Shown here: positions 42,036 through 51,955 of the stretch, piece after piece
Layout: each line of letters starts with the position of its first letter
Numbering within the stretch: position 1 is the first letter of the stretch
Assembly: GCF_002979775.1 (NCBI RefSeq)
Contig: NZ_PCPR01000006.1
Coordinates: 62,001-126,000, forward strand
From: Arthrobacter sp. MYb23
GTDB taxonomy: Bacteria; Actinomycetota; Actinomycetes; Actinomycetales; Micrococcaceae
DNA: 64,000 bases
Reading direction: 5' to 3'
Program-made: the position numbers and the translations under genes
Notes under the pieces: generated by a model
Told to the model about the DNA's origin: nothing
The model's input: only the letters and a program-made list of their open reading frames with translations
Databases searched by the model: none

Positions 42036-43571
42036 TTACTTGTGGCTGCTGATCGGGTGGGCCTCAGGAGGAAGCTCTTCCGAGACGGCACCCGCCACCC
42101 GCTTCTCCCAGGCCTCGCGAACCGCGGGATCGGTGGGCGGCGTAAGCAGCGAAATCACCACGTAGGCAACGAACGAGGCTGCCAGTCCGAAGTAGATCGG
42201 CTCGTTGGCGTAGACGCCGTCCGCGCTGGGGATCGCTCCCACTGCGAAGAGGATCAGCAGGGCGAGGGTCAGGACCGAACCGATGGCCATGGACCACGCC
42301 GCGGCGATTCCGGTTCCGCGCTTCCACACGAGGCCGCCGAGAATGGCTACCAGCAAGCCACCCACCAGGATGTCGTAGGCGATGGTCAGGGCAACCACCA
42401 CGTCCTGCGCTGCCATGGAGATCAGCACGGCAACGATTCCGAGTCCCAGAACCCAGTAGCGGTTTGCTTTGACGTCGTGCTCGGGGTTTTCACTGTCATC
42501 AGTGTTGATGGTCTTGCCGAACCAGCTGGCCACGAACGGGACGACGTCGGCGCGGGCCACCGTTGCGGCCGCAATCAGGGCGCCGGATGCGGTGGACATC
42601 ATCGCTGCAACGGCCGCGGCCATAACCAGGCCGCCGATGCCGACAGGCAGGATGTGGGTTGCCACTTCTGCGTAGACCACGTCCTTGCCGAGGTTGGCGA
42701 CGTCGATGTCCGGCAGGGCAACGCGGGCGGCCAGGCCGATCAGGGCGCCGGCGATGCCGTACAGGATGCAGTAAACGCCGGCAGTTGCACCGCCCCAACG
42801 GGCAACGGTGGGGGTCTTGGCAGTGAAGACGCGCTGCCAGATGTCCTGGCCGATCAGCAGGCCCAGTGTGTAGACCACGAAGTACGTGATGATGGTCTGG
42901 ATACCGATGCCGTCAATCTGGAAGAAGCTTGCGTCGAGGCGCTCGCGGATGCCGTCCATGCCGCCAGCTGCGTTCATGACGAACGGGAGCATCAGGAAGA
43001 AGATACCCACGGTCTTGATGATGAACTGGACCTGGTCGGCCAAGGTGATGGACCACATGCCGCCGATGGTTGAGTAGACCAGGACGATCGCGCCGCCAAC
43101 AGCGATAGCCAGCCAACGCTCCCAGTCGAACAGCACCACAAAGATGGTGGCGTACGCGCCGGTGGAGGTGGCACACAGCATCAGTGTGTAGGCCAGCATG
43201 ACGATGCCGGAGGTCTGTGTTGCCTTGCTGCCGTAGCGGAGGCTCAACATTTGGGAGACCGTGTAGATCTTCAGCCGCTGGATGGTCCCGGCGAAGAGGA
43301 GGCTGAGCAGCAGCACACCTGAGCCGATGGCCACCACAAGCCACATACCGGAGATGCCGAACTTGTAGCCGAGGCCGACGCCGCCCACGGTGGATGCGCC
43401 ACCAAGGACCACTGCAGCCATGGTGCCGGTGTAAAGGAAGGGTCCCAGGCGGCGGCCGGCCACCAGGAAGTCGCTGTTGTTCTTGGTGCGGGACTTGCCC
43501 AACCAGCCGAATGCCAGCATGGCGAGCAGGTACACCACCACGATTGCGATGTTTATAGCCGAAGATTCCAT
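42036..43571 (-). CDS. Sodium:solute symporter family protein
   Basis: A 511-residue protein with about 13 membrane helices of the SSS family (TC 2.A.21). Helix 1 begins INIAIVVVYLLAMLAFGWLG, followed by SDFLVAGRRLGPFLYTGTM, typical for SSS members. ATG 43571 has AAGGA 6 nt upstream. It imports a solute with Na+. The divergent XRE-cupin regulator and the nearby guanidino-compound enzymes suggest an amino-acid or amine substrate, but the sequence does not name it. Confidence 0.88.
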   Translation of the reverse strand: MESSAINIAIVVVYLLAMLAFGWLGKSRTKNNSDFLVAGRRLGPFLYTGTMAAVVLGGASTVGGVGLGYKFGISGMWLVVAIGSGVLLLSLLFAGTIQRLKIYTVSQMLSLRYGSKATQTSGIVMLAYTLMLCATSTGAYATIFVVLFDWERWLAIAVGGAIVLVYSTIGGMWSITLADQVQFIIKTVGIFFLMLPFVMNAAGGMDGIRERLDASFFQIDGIGIQTIITYFVVYTLGLLIGQDIWQRVFTAKTPTVARWGGATAGVYCILYGIAGALIGLAARVALPDIDVANLGKDVVYAEVATHILPVGIGGLVMAAAVAAMMSTASGALIAAATVARADVVPFVASWFGKTINTDDSENPEHDVKANRYWVLGLGIVAVLISMAAQDVVVALTIAYDILVGGLLVAILGGLVWKRGTGIAAAWSMAIGSVLTLALLILFAVGAIPSADGVYANEPIYFGLAASFVAYVVISLLTPPTDPAVREAWEKRVAGAVSEELPPEAHPISSHK

Positions 43572-43678
43572 GAACGGTCCTTGGAGCTGATGCACAGAGG
43601 TTGGGGTTTTCGACGATACTCCTGCGAAGCGACGAAGTCTCTGTGCTGATGATTGGAGATTGGGGACGTGTTGTGTGC

Positions 43679-43708
43679 CTCACAGACAACACTTGTTGCC
43701 TATGAGGA
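43679..43708. promoter_or_regulatory. 30-bp dyad operator between symporter and XRE-cupin gene
   Basis: CCTCA-4-CAACA-2-TGTTG-4-TGAGG is perfectly symmetric in arm length and spacing. It lies in the 266-bp divergent promoter region, 108 bp before the symporter start and 130 bp before the regulator start. It is the best candidate for the regulator's binding site. Confidence 0.55.
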
Positions 43709-43837
43709 TATGTTGTGATGGGAGTAACAGTCAAGATCCTTTGGTCATGCTTCCGCGTATTCTGGCGTTCTTGGCCTGTCACCCGGCTACTATTGCTCCA
43801 ATGACAGGGCCACATGACAGGCCTGAAAGGTTCGTGA

Positions 43838-44413
43838 ATGAAGGCTCTACCCGTTGAACCGAGCAATGTTCCAGTTGCCATCGGTTCCAGAATCCGCGCA
43901 GCCCGGCAAGCGCAGCGCCTCACCATTGAGCAAGTGGCCGACGCCACCGGACTGACCAAGGGCTTCCTCAGCCGTGTGGAGCGCGACCTGACATCGCCGT
44001 CGGTCGCTTCTTTGGTGACCCTGTGCCAAGTGCTGTCCGTGTCCGTGGGCGATTTGTTCGCGGCTCCGGAGACTCACCTGACCAAACGCGACGACGGACC
44101 CCGCATCTCCCTGGGTGGCCAGGGCATTGTGGAGCGCTTGTTGACTGCCCGCTCCGAGCGGCGCCTCCAGATCCTGCAGGCAACCATCGAACCTCGTGGC
44201 CGCGGTGAGAACGAGCTCTACGCAGTGGACTGCGACGTCGATGTCCTCCATGTGGTCAAGGGCCGGATCAAGCTCATCCTGACCAACGAGGAATACGACC
44301 TCGAAGAAGGGGACACCCTCTCCTTCCCGGGCCGTGAACCCCACACCTGGATCAACCCCACGGATGAAACCGTCGAGGTGCTGTGGGTGCTGGTGCCGGC
44401 GGCGAGCCGCTAG
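43838..44413 (+). CDS. XRE-family regulator with C-terminal cupin domain
   Basis: A 191-residue regulator. Residues ~17-72 are an XRE HTH (RIRAARQAQRLTIEQVADAT ... GFLSRVERDLTSPSVASL). Residues ~115-188 form a cupin (DVLHVVKGRIKLIL, EEGDTLSFPGREPHTWIN), probably an effector-binding barrel. This architecture is like PuuR, which responds to amines. GAAAGG is 7 nt before the ATG. It probably controls the divergent symporter and perhaps the catabolic genes beyond. Confidence 0.88.
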   Translation: MKALPVEPSNVPVAIGSRIRAARQAQRLTIEQVADATGLTKGFLSRVERDLTSPSVASLVTLCQVLSVSVGDLFAAPETHLTKRDDGPRISLGGQGIVERLLTARSERRLQILQATIEPRGRGENELYAVDCDVDVLHVVKGRIKLILTNEEYDLEEGDTLSFPGREPHTWINPTDETVEVLWVLVPAASR

Positions 44414-44443
44414 CTTTTTGTGCCTCGCTGCGCTCCCTCCCAG

Positions 44444-45349
44444 TTACTTCCCGTTCTGGAGCCGGGGGAGTGGGTTGAACCCTGGAAACCCGGGGCTCAG
44501 AGGTGCAAGGTTGCCCACCAACTGGGCAGGAGCGTCGCGACGCAGCGTGAGAACCGCCTGAATCTCCGCAATCACCCGCTCCGGCTCGAACCAAATCATC
44601 TCCGGCGGGTACCTCAGGACGGAATATCCGTGGACGGTAGAGGCGTTGTTTCGTGCCAAGTCGTTCCGCAGGGCCCTTCTGTTGGAGTGGAACGCGAAGC
44701 CGTCCACTTCAACAATGAGGAATTCTTCGAGAAGAAAGTCCACGCGCCCGATTCCAGGTATGGCTACCTGCGCCTCGAAGGCGATTCCATGGGTGCGGAG
44801 TAGGTGCTGCGCGTCGACTTCAACGATCGACTCTGCACGGAGATCGAGCTGGTGTAGCGCCGTCAGCACCGGTCTGGATCTGTCCCCGCGAAGCTGGTCC
44901 TTGAGCAATGCCAGCGGCACCCCGTGCAGGCGAATGGCCGATGTGGCCATGGCTGTTGACGACGGAGGCTCCAGACAACGCATCGCGTGAAGCACTGCGT
45001 CCTCCAGCGCCGCCACCGGCAGGGTGGGGTGGGGCTCGAACCGGGCCGTCCTGTGCCGGATAAACCCGCTGCCGTGCCCATGATCGCACGCCAGGTGATG
45101 TTGGCTTGGGGCGGTTCTTAGCCAAAGCCCGAAGTGTTTCGCAGCGCTTGCGCAGGATACAAGCGCGTTGTAACGGATGGCAGCGGCGAACTCCGGCTTG
45201 TGATTATTGAGCATGTAGACACCACGCCGCGGGCGGCTGGCTCCCCGGGATAACAAAGAAGCGACGTCTGATCGGGAGAAGCCTGCGCTGAGAAGTTGTC
45301 CGGTCCGGGCTACGCCGCCCAACTCTTGAAGAAATAGATAGATGTCCAT
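44444..45349 (-). CDS. AbiEi-like HTH plus DUF559 (Vsr-like nuclease fold) protein
   Basis: A 301-residue protein. The N-terminal part (GGVARTGQLLSAGFSRSDVA ... GVYMLNN) resembles the AbiEi antitoxin winged helix. The C-terminal ~110 residues resemble DUF559, a Vsr/restriction-endonuclease-like fold with GIGRVDFLLEEFLIVEVDG and HSNRRALRNDLARNN. The usual active-site Asp and Glu-x-Asp residues are present (RVDF, EVDG). No toxin gene adjoins it, so a complete toxin-antitoxin system is not shown. Such fusions are common in actinobacteria and their role is unknown. Confidence 0.75.
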   Translation of the reverse strand: MDIYLFLQELGGVARTGQLLSAGFSRSDVASLLSRGASRPRRGVYMLNNHKPEFAAAIRYNALVSCASAAKHFGLWLRTAPSQHHLACDHGHGSGFIRHRTARFEPHPTLPVAALEDAVLHAMRCLEPPSSTAMATSAIRLHGVPLALLKDQLRGDRSRPVLTALHQLDLRAESIVEVDAQHLLRTHGIAFEAQVAIPGIGRVDFLLEEFLIVEVDGFAFHSNRRALRNDLARNNASTVHGYSVLRYPPEMIWFEPERVIAEIQAVLTLRRDAPAQLVGNLAPLSPGFPGFNPLPRLQNGK

Positions 45350-45409
45350 GTGGCCAGTCCACTGACTCTGGGCAGCTGCAGGAACGGTCCATTTCCCTTA
45401 TGTGGGTAA

Positions 45410-45441
45410 GTCAGCAACTGCGGTCCTCCCCAGTTGCTGAC
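45410..45441 (-). terminator. Hairpin downstream of APC permease gene
   Basis: GTCAGCAACTG (45410-45420) pairs perfectly with CAGTTGCTGAC (45431-45441) over a 10-nt loop. It stands between two minus-strand genes, after the permease stop. No T-tract is present. Confidence 0.5.
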
Positions 45442-45552
45442 CCCTCCGTGAGCAGACGAGGCCCGCTGGCCCCGGAAATCCGGGGGCTGGCGATGCGCGG
45501 TGGTCACAAAGTGGGTCACAAACTGGGGAGGAGCGGGGAACGCGCGGGGCGC

Positions 45553-47526
45553 TTAGCCTACGTGCACCCACGGCCGGCGGGTGATGTCCGGTTCGGCTTC
45601 CCTGAGCACCTCGCGGGTTACGGGCGCGATCTCTCCCTCACCGAAGAACAGGAACTTGCTCAGGTTGGAGATCGGGTTGCCCTCGGTCCAGCGGAAGTAG
45701 ATGTGGGGCATGAACCCCGTGACGTCCCGGATGTGGAGGAGTACTGCGGCCACGGTGTTGGGCACGTTGTTGCTGTGCACCTCCAGGATTTTGAACCCAT
45801 GCCTGAGCTTGCCCACCACCTGGAGTTCCTGCTCGAAGTCCGAGCTATCGTCCACAATGACCTCGATGAAGACGGCATCGCAGTCAACGGGCAGGTGGCT
45901 GGCCTGCTGGGCGTGCTGAAGCTTCTCCCGGTATCGGCTGGCGCTGAGGTGTTTGGGTTCGTGGGCGATGATGCGAACGGGTCCCTCGGAAGCATTTGCG
46001 GCGAATTCGAGGGCTTTTTCGTCCATCTTGATGTGGGTGGCCCGGAGTTCGAACGCTCGCCGCATGCGGGAGATGAAACTGACAACCATGATGGCCAGGA
46101 TGAAGAGGGCGGCAATCTTCAGGCCGTCGGGGCGTTCGATCGAGTTGACCACGGTGGTGTAGACAAACACGAGGGAGATCAGGCCGAAGCCAATGACCTG
46201 GGCGCGCTGTTTCCGGCGCCGCGCAGAGAGGGTCACCGCGATGGAGGCTGAGGTAATGAGGACCAGCACACCAGTGGCATAGGCGCCGCCCTGTGCGTTG
46301 ACGTCGGCCTGGAAAATGATGGTCACAATGAAAGCGATGACCGTGAACACCAGGACCAGGGGGCGGAGCGCCCGGGCCCACGCCGGTGCCATGCCGTAGC
46401 GAGGCAGGTAGCGGGGGACGAGGTTCAGCAGGCCGGCCATGGCTGAGGCGCCGGCAAACCAGAGGATGGCGATGGTGCTGATGTCATAGATGGTTCCGAA
46501 GCCGTCGCCGAGGAACTTGTGCGCCAGGTAGGCGAGTGCACGGCCTTCGGCTTTGCCGCCGTCCTGGAATTCGGCGGCGGGGATCAGCATCACAGTGGTG
46601 AAGCTGGAGGTGATGAGGAACGAGCTCATGATGATGGCCGCGGTGGTGAGGAGCTTGTGGGCACCCTTGATCCGGCCTGTTGGTCTGGCATCGGTGTCGG
46701 TGGCGTGGCCCTTGATTTGGGGCATGACGGCGACGCCGGTTTCGAATCCGGAGAGTCCAAGTGCCAAGCGGGGGAAGACCAGGAGTGCCAGGGCGATCAT
46801 CATGATGGGGTCGCCATGGGAGGTGGTGAGTGCGGTCCACCAGTCAGTAATGACGCCGGCTTCGGTGAAGAGATGGGTCATGGATACGGCGATCACCACA
46901 AGGTTCAACGCGAGGAATGCTGCCACCAGCACTACGGCCACGTTGATGGCTTCCTTGAATCCGCGCAGGAAGACGATGCCGAGTCCTGCGATCAAGGCGA
47001 TGGTGATGACCACTTGCTGGCCTTCGAGGAAGTGCGGGGCGAAGGGGTTCTCGATGAGGTGGGCCGTGGCGTCGGCGGCGGAAAGCGTGATGGTGATCAT
47101 GAAGTCCGTGGCTGCGAACCCGAGGAGAGCCAGGACGAACAGCTTGCCGCCCCATCGGGGCAGCAGGCGTTCCAGCATGGCGATGGATCCTTCGCCGCGC
47201 GGGCTTTCCTTGGCAACGCGGCGGTACACGGGGAGCGCGCCAGCCAAGGTTGCGAACACAAGAAGCAGCGTGGCCAGGGGCGACAACAATCCTGCAGCGA
47301 GTGCGGCAATGGCGGGCTGGTAGCCGAGGGTGGAGAAGTAGTCCAGCCCCGTGAGGCACATGACCTTCCACCAAGCTTGCGGTTTGTGTGAGTCCGTCGG
47401 TTTTCCGTGAGGTCCCTGGCGCTTGCCTGAGGTGTCCGGCATTCCTTCGAGCAGCCACGATTTGAGGTTGAAGGAGTGCTTTGGCCGGTCGGCCGGGTCG
47501 GCCGGAGGCCTCGTCAGGGTGGTCAC
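45553..47526 (-). CDS. APC-superfamily permease with cytosolic C-terminal domain
   Basis: A 657-residue transporter. About twelve helices span residues ~50-490. [16 protein letters not shown] at the first helix and the [14 protein letters not shown] region fit the APC superfamily. The last ~150 residues are soluble ([15 protein letters not shown] ... PWVHVG), a regulatory domain seen in larger APC/KUP-like permeases. It is divergent from the ureohydrolase operon with 228 bp between start codons. Import of an amino acid or guanidino compound fits the context; potassium transport by a KUP-like relative cannot be ruled out. Confidence 0.8.
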   Translation of the reverse strand: MTTLTRPPADPADRPKHSFNLKSWLLEGMPDTSGKRQGPHGKPTDSHKPQAWWKVMCLTGLDYFSTLGYQPAIAALAAGLLSPLATLLLVFATLAGALPVYRRVAKESPRGEGSIAMLERLLPRWGGKLFVLALLGFAATDFMITITLSAADATAHLIENPFAPHFLEGQQVVITIALIAGLGIVFLRGFKEAINVAVVLVAAFLALNLVVIAVSMTHLFTEAGVITDWWTALTTSHGDPIMMIALALLVFPRLALGLSGFETGVAVMPQIKGHATDTDARPTGRIKGAHKLLTTAAIIMSSFLITSSFTTVMLIPAAEFQDGGKAEGRALAYLAHKFLGDGFGTIYDISTIAILWFAGASAMAGLLNLVPRYLPRYGMAPAWARALRPLVLVFTVIAFIVTIIFQADVNAQGGAYATGVLVLITSASIAVTLSARRRKQRAQVIGFGLISLVFVYTTVVNSIERPDGLKIAALFILAIMVVSFISRMRRAFELRATHIKMDEKALEFAANASEGPVRIIAHEPKHLSASRYREKLQHAQQASHLPVDCDAVFIEVIVDDSSDFEQELQVVGKLRHGFKILEVHSNNVPNTVAAVLLHIRDVTGFMPHIYFRWTEGNPISNLSKFLFFGEGEIAPVTREVLREAEPDITRRPWVHVG

Positions 47527-47695
47527 GGTGTCCTTTCGCGCAGCACGGTGCTGCTTCCGTTAGGAGCGTATGGCCGCCGTTGATGCCGGGACCCCGGTTT
47601 TTATGGAATCTTTACGCCTGCTGTGACCGGCATCTCATGCCCGTTTCTGTAATCAGACTTGTAAACATGTGATGCATATTAGGAAACTTCGAGTG

Positions 47696-47701
47696 TATGA
47701 T
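47696..47701 (+). promoter_or_regulatory. -10 box TATGAT of the ureohydrolase operon
   Basis: TATGAT predicts transcription from about 47708, which gives a ~47-nt leader to the TTG at 47755 and excludes a GTG start at 47704. No clear -35 is seen, which would fit activator dependence. Confidence 0.45.
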
Positions 47702-47754
47702 GGGTGTCACAGCTAGTGATTCAATCGCCCCATGATTACAAGGAGTGGCATATT

Positions 47755-48816
47755 TTGGAAGAGCTCCGTATTGAAGCCAACGGGAACCTCGGCCCCATCG
47801 ATTCGTCCCGCATTCCGCGCTACGCCGGTGCCGCCACCTACGCCCGACTGCCTCGCCTGGATCAGGTGGCCAAGGCCGATGTCACGGTTGTCGGCGTCCC
47901 CTTCGACTCGGGCGTTTCCTACCGTCCCGGCGCGCGCTTCGGTGCCAACCATGTGCGCGAGGCCAGCCGACTGCTGCGCCCCTACAACCCCGCCTGGGAT
48001 GTCAGCCCCTTTGAAAACATCCAGGTTGCCGACGCCGGCGACATGGCCGTAAACCCGTTCAACATCAACGAGGCAATCGAGACCATCCAGCAGAACGCCC
48101 TGGACCTCACGGCCAACGGCAGCAAGCTGGTCACGCTCGGCGGTGACCACACCATTGCCCTGCCCCTCCTTCGCGCAGCGGCAGAGCGAGCCGGCGAACC
48201 CATTGCCATGCTCCACTTCGATGCACACCTGGACACCTGGGACACCTACTTCGGCGCTGAGTACACCCATGGCACTCCGTTCCGTCGCGCTGTGGAAGAA
48301 GGGATCCTGGACACGGAAGCCATCAGCCACGTCGGTACCCGCGGTCCGCTGTACGGCAAGAAAGACCTCGACGACGACCACCGCTTCGGCTTCGGAATCG
48401 TCACCTCCGCCGACGTCTACTACCAGGGCGTCCTCGAAACCGTGGCTAAGATCCGCGACCGCATTGGCAACCGTCCGCTGTACATCTCCGTGGACATTGA
48501 CGTCCTGGATCCGGCGCACGCACCGGGCACCGGCACCCCTGAAGCCGGCGGCATCAGCAGCCGCGAACTCCTCGAAATCATCCGTGGTTTCCGCGGTATG
48601 AACCTCGTTGGTGCGGACATCGTGGAAGTTGCCCCGGCCTACGACCACGCAGAGATCACCGGCGTCGCAGGCAGCCACGTAGCCTACGAGCTCGTGACCC
48701 TCATGGCGGACAACGCAGTGGAAGGTGACCGCCTCGGCGCCCCGAACGGTTACGCGCAGCAGGCACTCGGCGCCCGCATCGCGGAACTCGCCAAGGCAAC
48801 AGGAGATCAGCGATGA
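47755..48816 (+). CDS. Ureohydrolase family protein, probable guanidinobutyrase
   Basis: A 353-residue Mn-dependent ureohydrolase of the arginase/agmatinase family. Metal motifs are [21 protein letters not shown] and SVDIDVLDP, followed by [11 protein letters not shown]. It splits urea from a guanidino compound. Two facts favour 4-guanidinobutyrate over agmatine: the coupled decarboxylase gene, and the known occurrence of guanidinobutyrase in Arthrobacter. TTG 47755 has AAGGAG 9 nt upstream; a GTG at 47704 would precede the likely transcription start. The stop overlaps the next ATG as ATGA. Confidence 0.85.
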   Translation: MEELRIEANGNLGPIDSSRIPRYAGAATYARLPRLDQVAKADVTVVGVPFDSGVSYRPGARFGANHVREASRLLRPYNPAWDVSPFENIQVADAGDMAVNPFNINEAIETIQQNALDLTANGSKLVTLGGDHTIALPLLRAAAERAGEPIAMLHFDAHLDTWDTYFGAEYTHGTPFRRAVEEGILDTEAISHVGTRGPLYGKKDLDDDHRFGFGIVTSADVYYQGVLETVAKIRDRIGNRPLYISVDIDVLDPAHAPGTGTPEAGGISSRELLEIIRGFRGMNLVGADIVEVAPAYDHAEITGVAGSHVAYELVTLMADNAVEGDRLGAPNGYAQQALGARIAELAKATGDQR

Positions 48817-50513
48817 TCGACTTCGATCCCGGCACAGCAGCTCCCACCAAGGGGACCAACCAGCGCAACGGTGGGGACCTCGTCGTCGAGACCCTTGAAG
48901 CGCTGGGCGCAAAGACTGTCTTCGGTATCCCTGGGCAGCACGCGCTGGGTCTCTTCGATGCCATGGGCCGTGGCAACCTGCACTTCGTTTCCTCGCGCGT
49001 GGAGAACAACTCGGCGTTCGCAGCTGACGGCTACTCCCGCGCAACCGGAGAGGTGGGTGTGCTGTTCCTGTCCACCGGTCCCGGCGCGCTGACGTCCCTG
49101 GCCGGGTTGCAGGAGGCGTACGCCACGGGTGTGCCCATGGTGGTTGTGGCCAGCCAGATCCCGCTCGATGGCCTGGGTGCACGCCGCAAGGGCATGCTGC
49201 ACCAGCTCGATGACCAGAAGGCTTCGGCCGCGAACGTCACCAAGAGCCAGCGCCTGATCCAGCACGCCTCGGGCATCCCGTCGGCCATCCAGGACGCCTG
49301 GACCGAAGCGATTTCCTCGCCGCAGGGTCCGGTCTGGATCGAAATCCCGCAGAACGTCCTCCTGGATCCCATCATGGTTCCTCCGGTGGAGGATGCGCTG
49401 GCCGAGGCATTCGATAACCCGCCGCGCGTCGAGCTGATCCGCGAGGCCGTGAAGTGGCTCTCGACGGCGGAACGTCCGGCGATCATCGCCGGTGGCGGTA
49501 CGCGTCGTGGCCGGGCTGAGAAGTCGCTGCTCTCGATTGCCGAGCAGCTGCGCGCCCCGGTGATCTGCACTCCCGGCGGCAATGGTGCGTTCCCGTGGAC
49601 CCACGAGCTGTCACTGCAGTCGTGGATCGAGGACCGGTACATGACCGATGTCCTCGAAGACGCCGACGTGCTGATCGTCATTGGCTCGTCCCTGGGTGAA
49701 GTGACGTCGAACTACTTCACGTTCGAACCCCGCGGCCGCATCATCCAGATCGACGCCGAACCCCGGGTCCTCGAATCCAACAGGCCGGGACTGGGCATCC
49801 GTGCCGACGCCGGCCAGGCACTCGCCGCGTTGGACGAAGCCCTCGCCGCAGCAGGTGCCGCGGACGCAACAAAGCGTGATTGGCACGGGACCAGCCCGGA
49901 AGATGTGGTCAAGGAATCCCTGGCCAAGGTCACCGCACGCCTGGAATCACAGGACCTGGCCAAGGAACTGAAGTTCATGGCAGACATCCGCGAGGCTGTC
50001 CCGGCTGATATGCAGACGTTCTGGGACATGACCATTTCCGCGTACTGGGGCTGGAGCTGCTGGGACGCCCGCCAGGGCCAGTTCCACTCCGCCCAGGGCG
50101 CCGGTGGCCTCGGCTACGGCTTCCCCGCAGCAATCGGCGGGGCCGTGGGCTTGGAAACCACCGGTAAGCCGAGCCGGGTGCTCGCAGTATCCGGTGATGG
50201 GTCCTCCATGTACTCGATCTCCGAGCTCGCCACCGCCAAGCAGCACAACGTCCCGGTCACCTGGCTGATCGTGGACGACGGCGGTTACGGCATCCTGCGT
50301 GAATACATGGTGGGCGCCTTCGGCCAAGCCACGGCCACCGAGCTGGCCCGCCCGGACTTCGTCAAACTGGCCGAGTCCTTCGGTGTCCCGGCCCGCCGGG
50401 TTGCCCCGGAGGAAGTGGGGGAGGCGCTCAAGGCGTCCTTCCAAGCGGACGGCCCCAACGTCGTCGTGGTTGAAACGCTGCTGAAGATGTTCGGCCCCGC
50501 TCACTTGGATTAG
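48813..50513 (+). CDS. Thiamine diphosphate-dependent decarboxylase, AruI-like
   Basis: A 566-residue enzyme of the acetolactate synthase fold. The catalytic Glu is in [20 protein letters not shown]. The ThDP/Mg motif begins [20 protein letters not shown] but ends VDDGGYG rather than the usual NN. Coupled by ATGA overlap to a ureohydrolase, it is best explained as 5-guanidino-2-oxopentanoate (2-ketoarginine) decarboxylase of the arginine transaminase route. That reaction gives 4-guanidinobutanal, which a dehydrogenase (not in this window) would oxidise to 4-guanidinobutyrate. A generic acetolactate-synthase-like role remains possible. Confidence 0.78.
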   Translation: MIDFDPGTAAPTKGTNQRNGGDLVVETLEALGAKTVFGIPGQHALGLFDAMGRGNLHFVSSRVENNSAFAADGYSRATGEVGVLFLSTGPGALTSLAGLQEAYATGVPMVVVASQIPLDGLGARRKGMLHQLDDQKASAANVTKSQRLIQHASGIPSAIQDAWTEAISSPQGPVWIEIPQNVLLDPIMVPPVEDALAEAFDNPPRVELIREAVKWLSTAERPAIIAGGGTRRGRAEKSLLSIAEQLRAPVICTPGGNGAFPWTHELSLQSWIEDRYMTDVLEDADVLIVIGSSLGEVTSNYFTFEPRGRIIQIDAEPRVLESNRPGLGIRADAGQALAALDEALAAAGAADATKRDWHGTSPEDVVKESLAKVTARLESQDLAKELKFMADIREAVPADMQTFWDMTISAYWGWSCWDARQGQFHSAQGAGGLGYGFPAAIGGAVGLETTGKPSRVLAVSGDGSSMYSISELATAKQHNVPVTWLIVDDGGYGILREYMVGAFGQATATELARPDFVKLAESFGVPARRVAPEEVGEALKASFQADGPNVVVVETLLKMFGPAHLD

Positions 50514-50536
50514 ACAGACGCGACTAACCCCCCAGA

Positions 50537-50576
50537 CAGCCAGCCCCCGCACGGTGATCCGTGCGGGGGCTGGCTG
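50537..50576. terminator. Strong bidirectional terminator
   Basis: A perfect 18-bp stem (CAGCCAGCCCCCGCACGG, 50537-50554, with 50559-50576) and a TGAT loop lie between convergent genes. A short T-run (CTTTAT) follows on the plus strand. Confidence 0.9.
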
Positions 50577-50586
50577 CTTTATACAG

Positions 50587-51921
50587 TTAGTCGAGTTCGC
50601 GTTGAGTGCCTTCGGCAGTCAGTTTCACGGCAACTACTGCGGCGAGCATCGTGGCGATCCAGAAGATCGCGATGAGCCACAAACCACCGCCGGCTGCGAG
50701 GCTCAGGCCGGCGACGATCATGGGTGTGAAGCCGGCGCCCACCATCGAGGCACCTTGATACGCCAGCGAAGCACCTGTGTAGCGGTTGCGGGTGGGAAAT
50801 TGTTCGGCCACGTAGGCGGCGATAGGACCGTAGAGGAAGCCTTGCACCAAGCCGTTGCCCAACACGATCGCCAAGGCAAAGGCCCACAGTTCCCCGTTGT
50901 CGATGAGCAACAGGATGGGATAAGCAAGGACAGCGCCCAAAAGGGATGCACCGATGAGGACCCGACGCCGGCCAACCCTGTCGCTGAGTCGTGCCGAGTA
51001 GAAGCAGATAATCAAGGTCAGCAACGCCGCGAACGCTTTGATGTTCAGCACACCGTTCTTGTCGGCACCGTTCTCCACGGCAACCGATACGCCCCACACC
51101 GTGGTCATCGATTGGCATACGTAGAAGGCCGTGGTGGCGAGCAAACCGAGCATCACGGCGCGGCGGTTGTTCTTGAGGACATCGAACAGGGGCACCCGAC
51201 GCTTGGCTCCCTCTGCTTCAAGTTTCTGGAAAGCGGGTGTTTCGGACACTTTGAGGCGGATGACCATGCCAACAGCGATCAGCGCGGCGCTGAGCAGGAA
51301 CGGTACCCGCCAACCCCAAACCAGGAAATCGTCACCGGACAGTGCTGCGAACAGGGACAGTGCGAGGGTGCCAAGGATGGCTCCTGCCGGACCGCCGGCG
51401 TTGGCAAAGGCCGCAGCGAAACCTCTGTGCTTCTTGGGTGCGTGTTCGATGGCCATCAGCGCAGCCCCACCCCATTCGCCGCCCACTGCCACGCCTTGGA
51501 CCAGCCGGAGGACCACCAACGCAAGGGGTGCGGCAATCCCGATCTGGGCTGTGGTGGGCAGCAAACCGATCATGGTGGTGCCGAAGCCCATGATGAGCAT
51601 GGAGAGCACCAGCATCTTTTTGCGGCCCAGCCTGTCCCCGAAGTGTCCGAAGATCAGGCCACCAAGGGGGCGGGCCACGTACCCGACGGCGAGGGTGACG
51701 AAAGATGCGAAGAGGGCAAAGCCGGGGCCAAGATTTGCGAAGAAGACCTTGTTGAAGACGAGGCTCGCGGCAGTGGCGTAGAGCATGAAGTCGTAGTACT
51801 CGATTGCACTGCCGATGAAGCTGGACGCGAGGATGCGCCGCATGTCCTTGGACTTCATGGAGTTTTCAGGCACGCTGCCGGGTGCTTCAGGGAGGGTGTC
51901 CTGGGATGGTGCTGAGCTCAT
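50587..51921 (-). CDS. MFS transporter, metabolite:H+ symporter (MHS) family
   Basis: A 444-residue 12-helix transporter. SFIGSAIEYYDFMLYATAA in helix 1, GHFGDRLGRKKMLVLSM between helices 2 and 3, and GGEWGGAALMA in helix 4 region are MHS-family features shared with ShiA, KgtP and ProP. ATG 51921 has GAGGA upstream; a longer reading would run into the neighbouring gene. It starts 35 bp after the hydrolase gene and is probably in its operon, importing the compound that enzyme acts on. Confidence 0.88.
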   Translation of the reverse strand: MSSAPSQDTLPEAPGSVPENSMKSKDMRRILASSFIGSAIEYYDFMLYATAASLVFNKVFFANLGPGFALFASFVTLAVGYVARPLGGLIFGHFGDRLGRKKMLVLSMLIMGFGTTMIGLLPTTAQIGIAAPLALVVLRLVQGVAVGGEWGGAALMAIEHAPKKHRGFAAAFANAGGPAGAILGTLALSLFAALSGDDFLVWGWRVPFLLSAALIAVGMVIRLKVSETPAFQKLEAEGAKRRVPLFDVLKNNRRAVMLGLLATTAFYVCQSMTTVWGVSVAVENGADKNGVLNIKAFAALLTLIICFYSARLSDRVGRRRVLIGASLLGAVLAYPILLLIDNGELWAFALAIVLGNGLVQGFLYGPIAAYVAEQFPTRNRYTGASLAYQGASMVGAGFTPMIVAGLSLAAGGGLWLIAIFWIATMLAAVVAVKLTAEGTQRELD

Positions 51922-51955
51922 GTGGTTCCTCGGTTCCGGGGATGGGGTTCGCGCA

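Noticed and set aside
45553..47526. Potassium importer of the KimA/KUP type
   Set aside because: Size and soluble tail are similar, but the first-helix and GFETGVAV motifs fit the broader APC group better; substrate left open.
47713..49182. 489-codon open frame opposite the ureohydrolase
   Set aside because: The metal-binding motifs of the plus-strand enzyme are unambiguous.
50554..51915. 453-codon open frame opposite the MHS transporter
   Set aside because: The minus-strand transporter is clearly recognised. The plus frame has shadow-like composition and overlaps the terminator.
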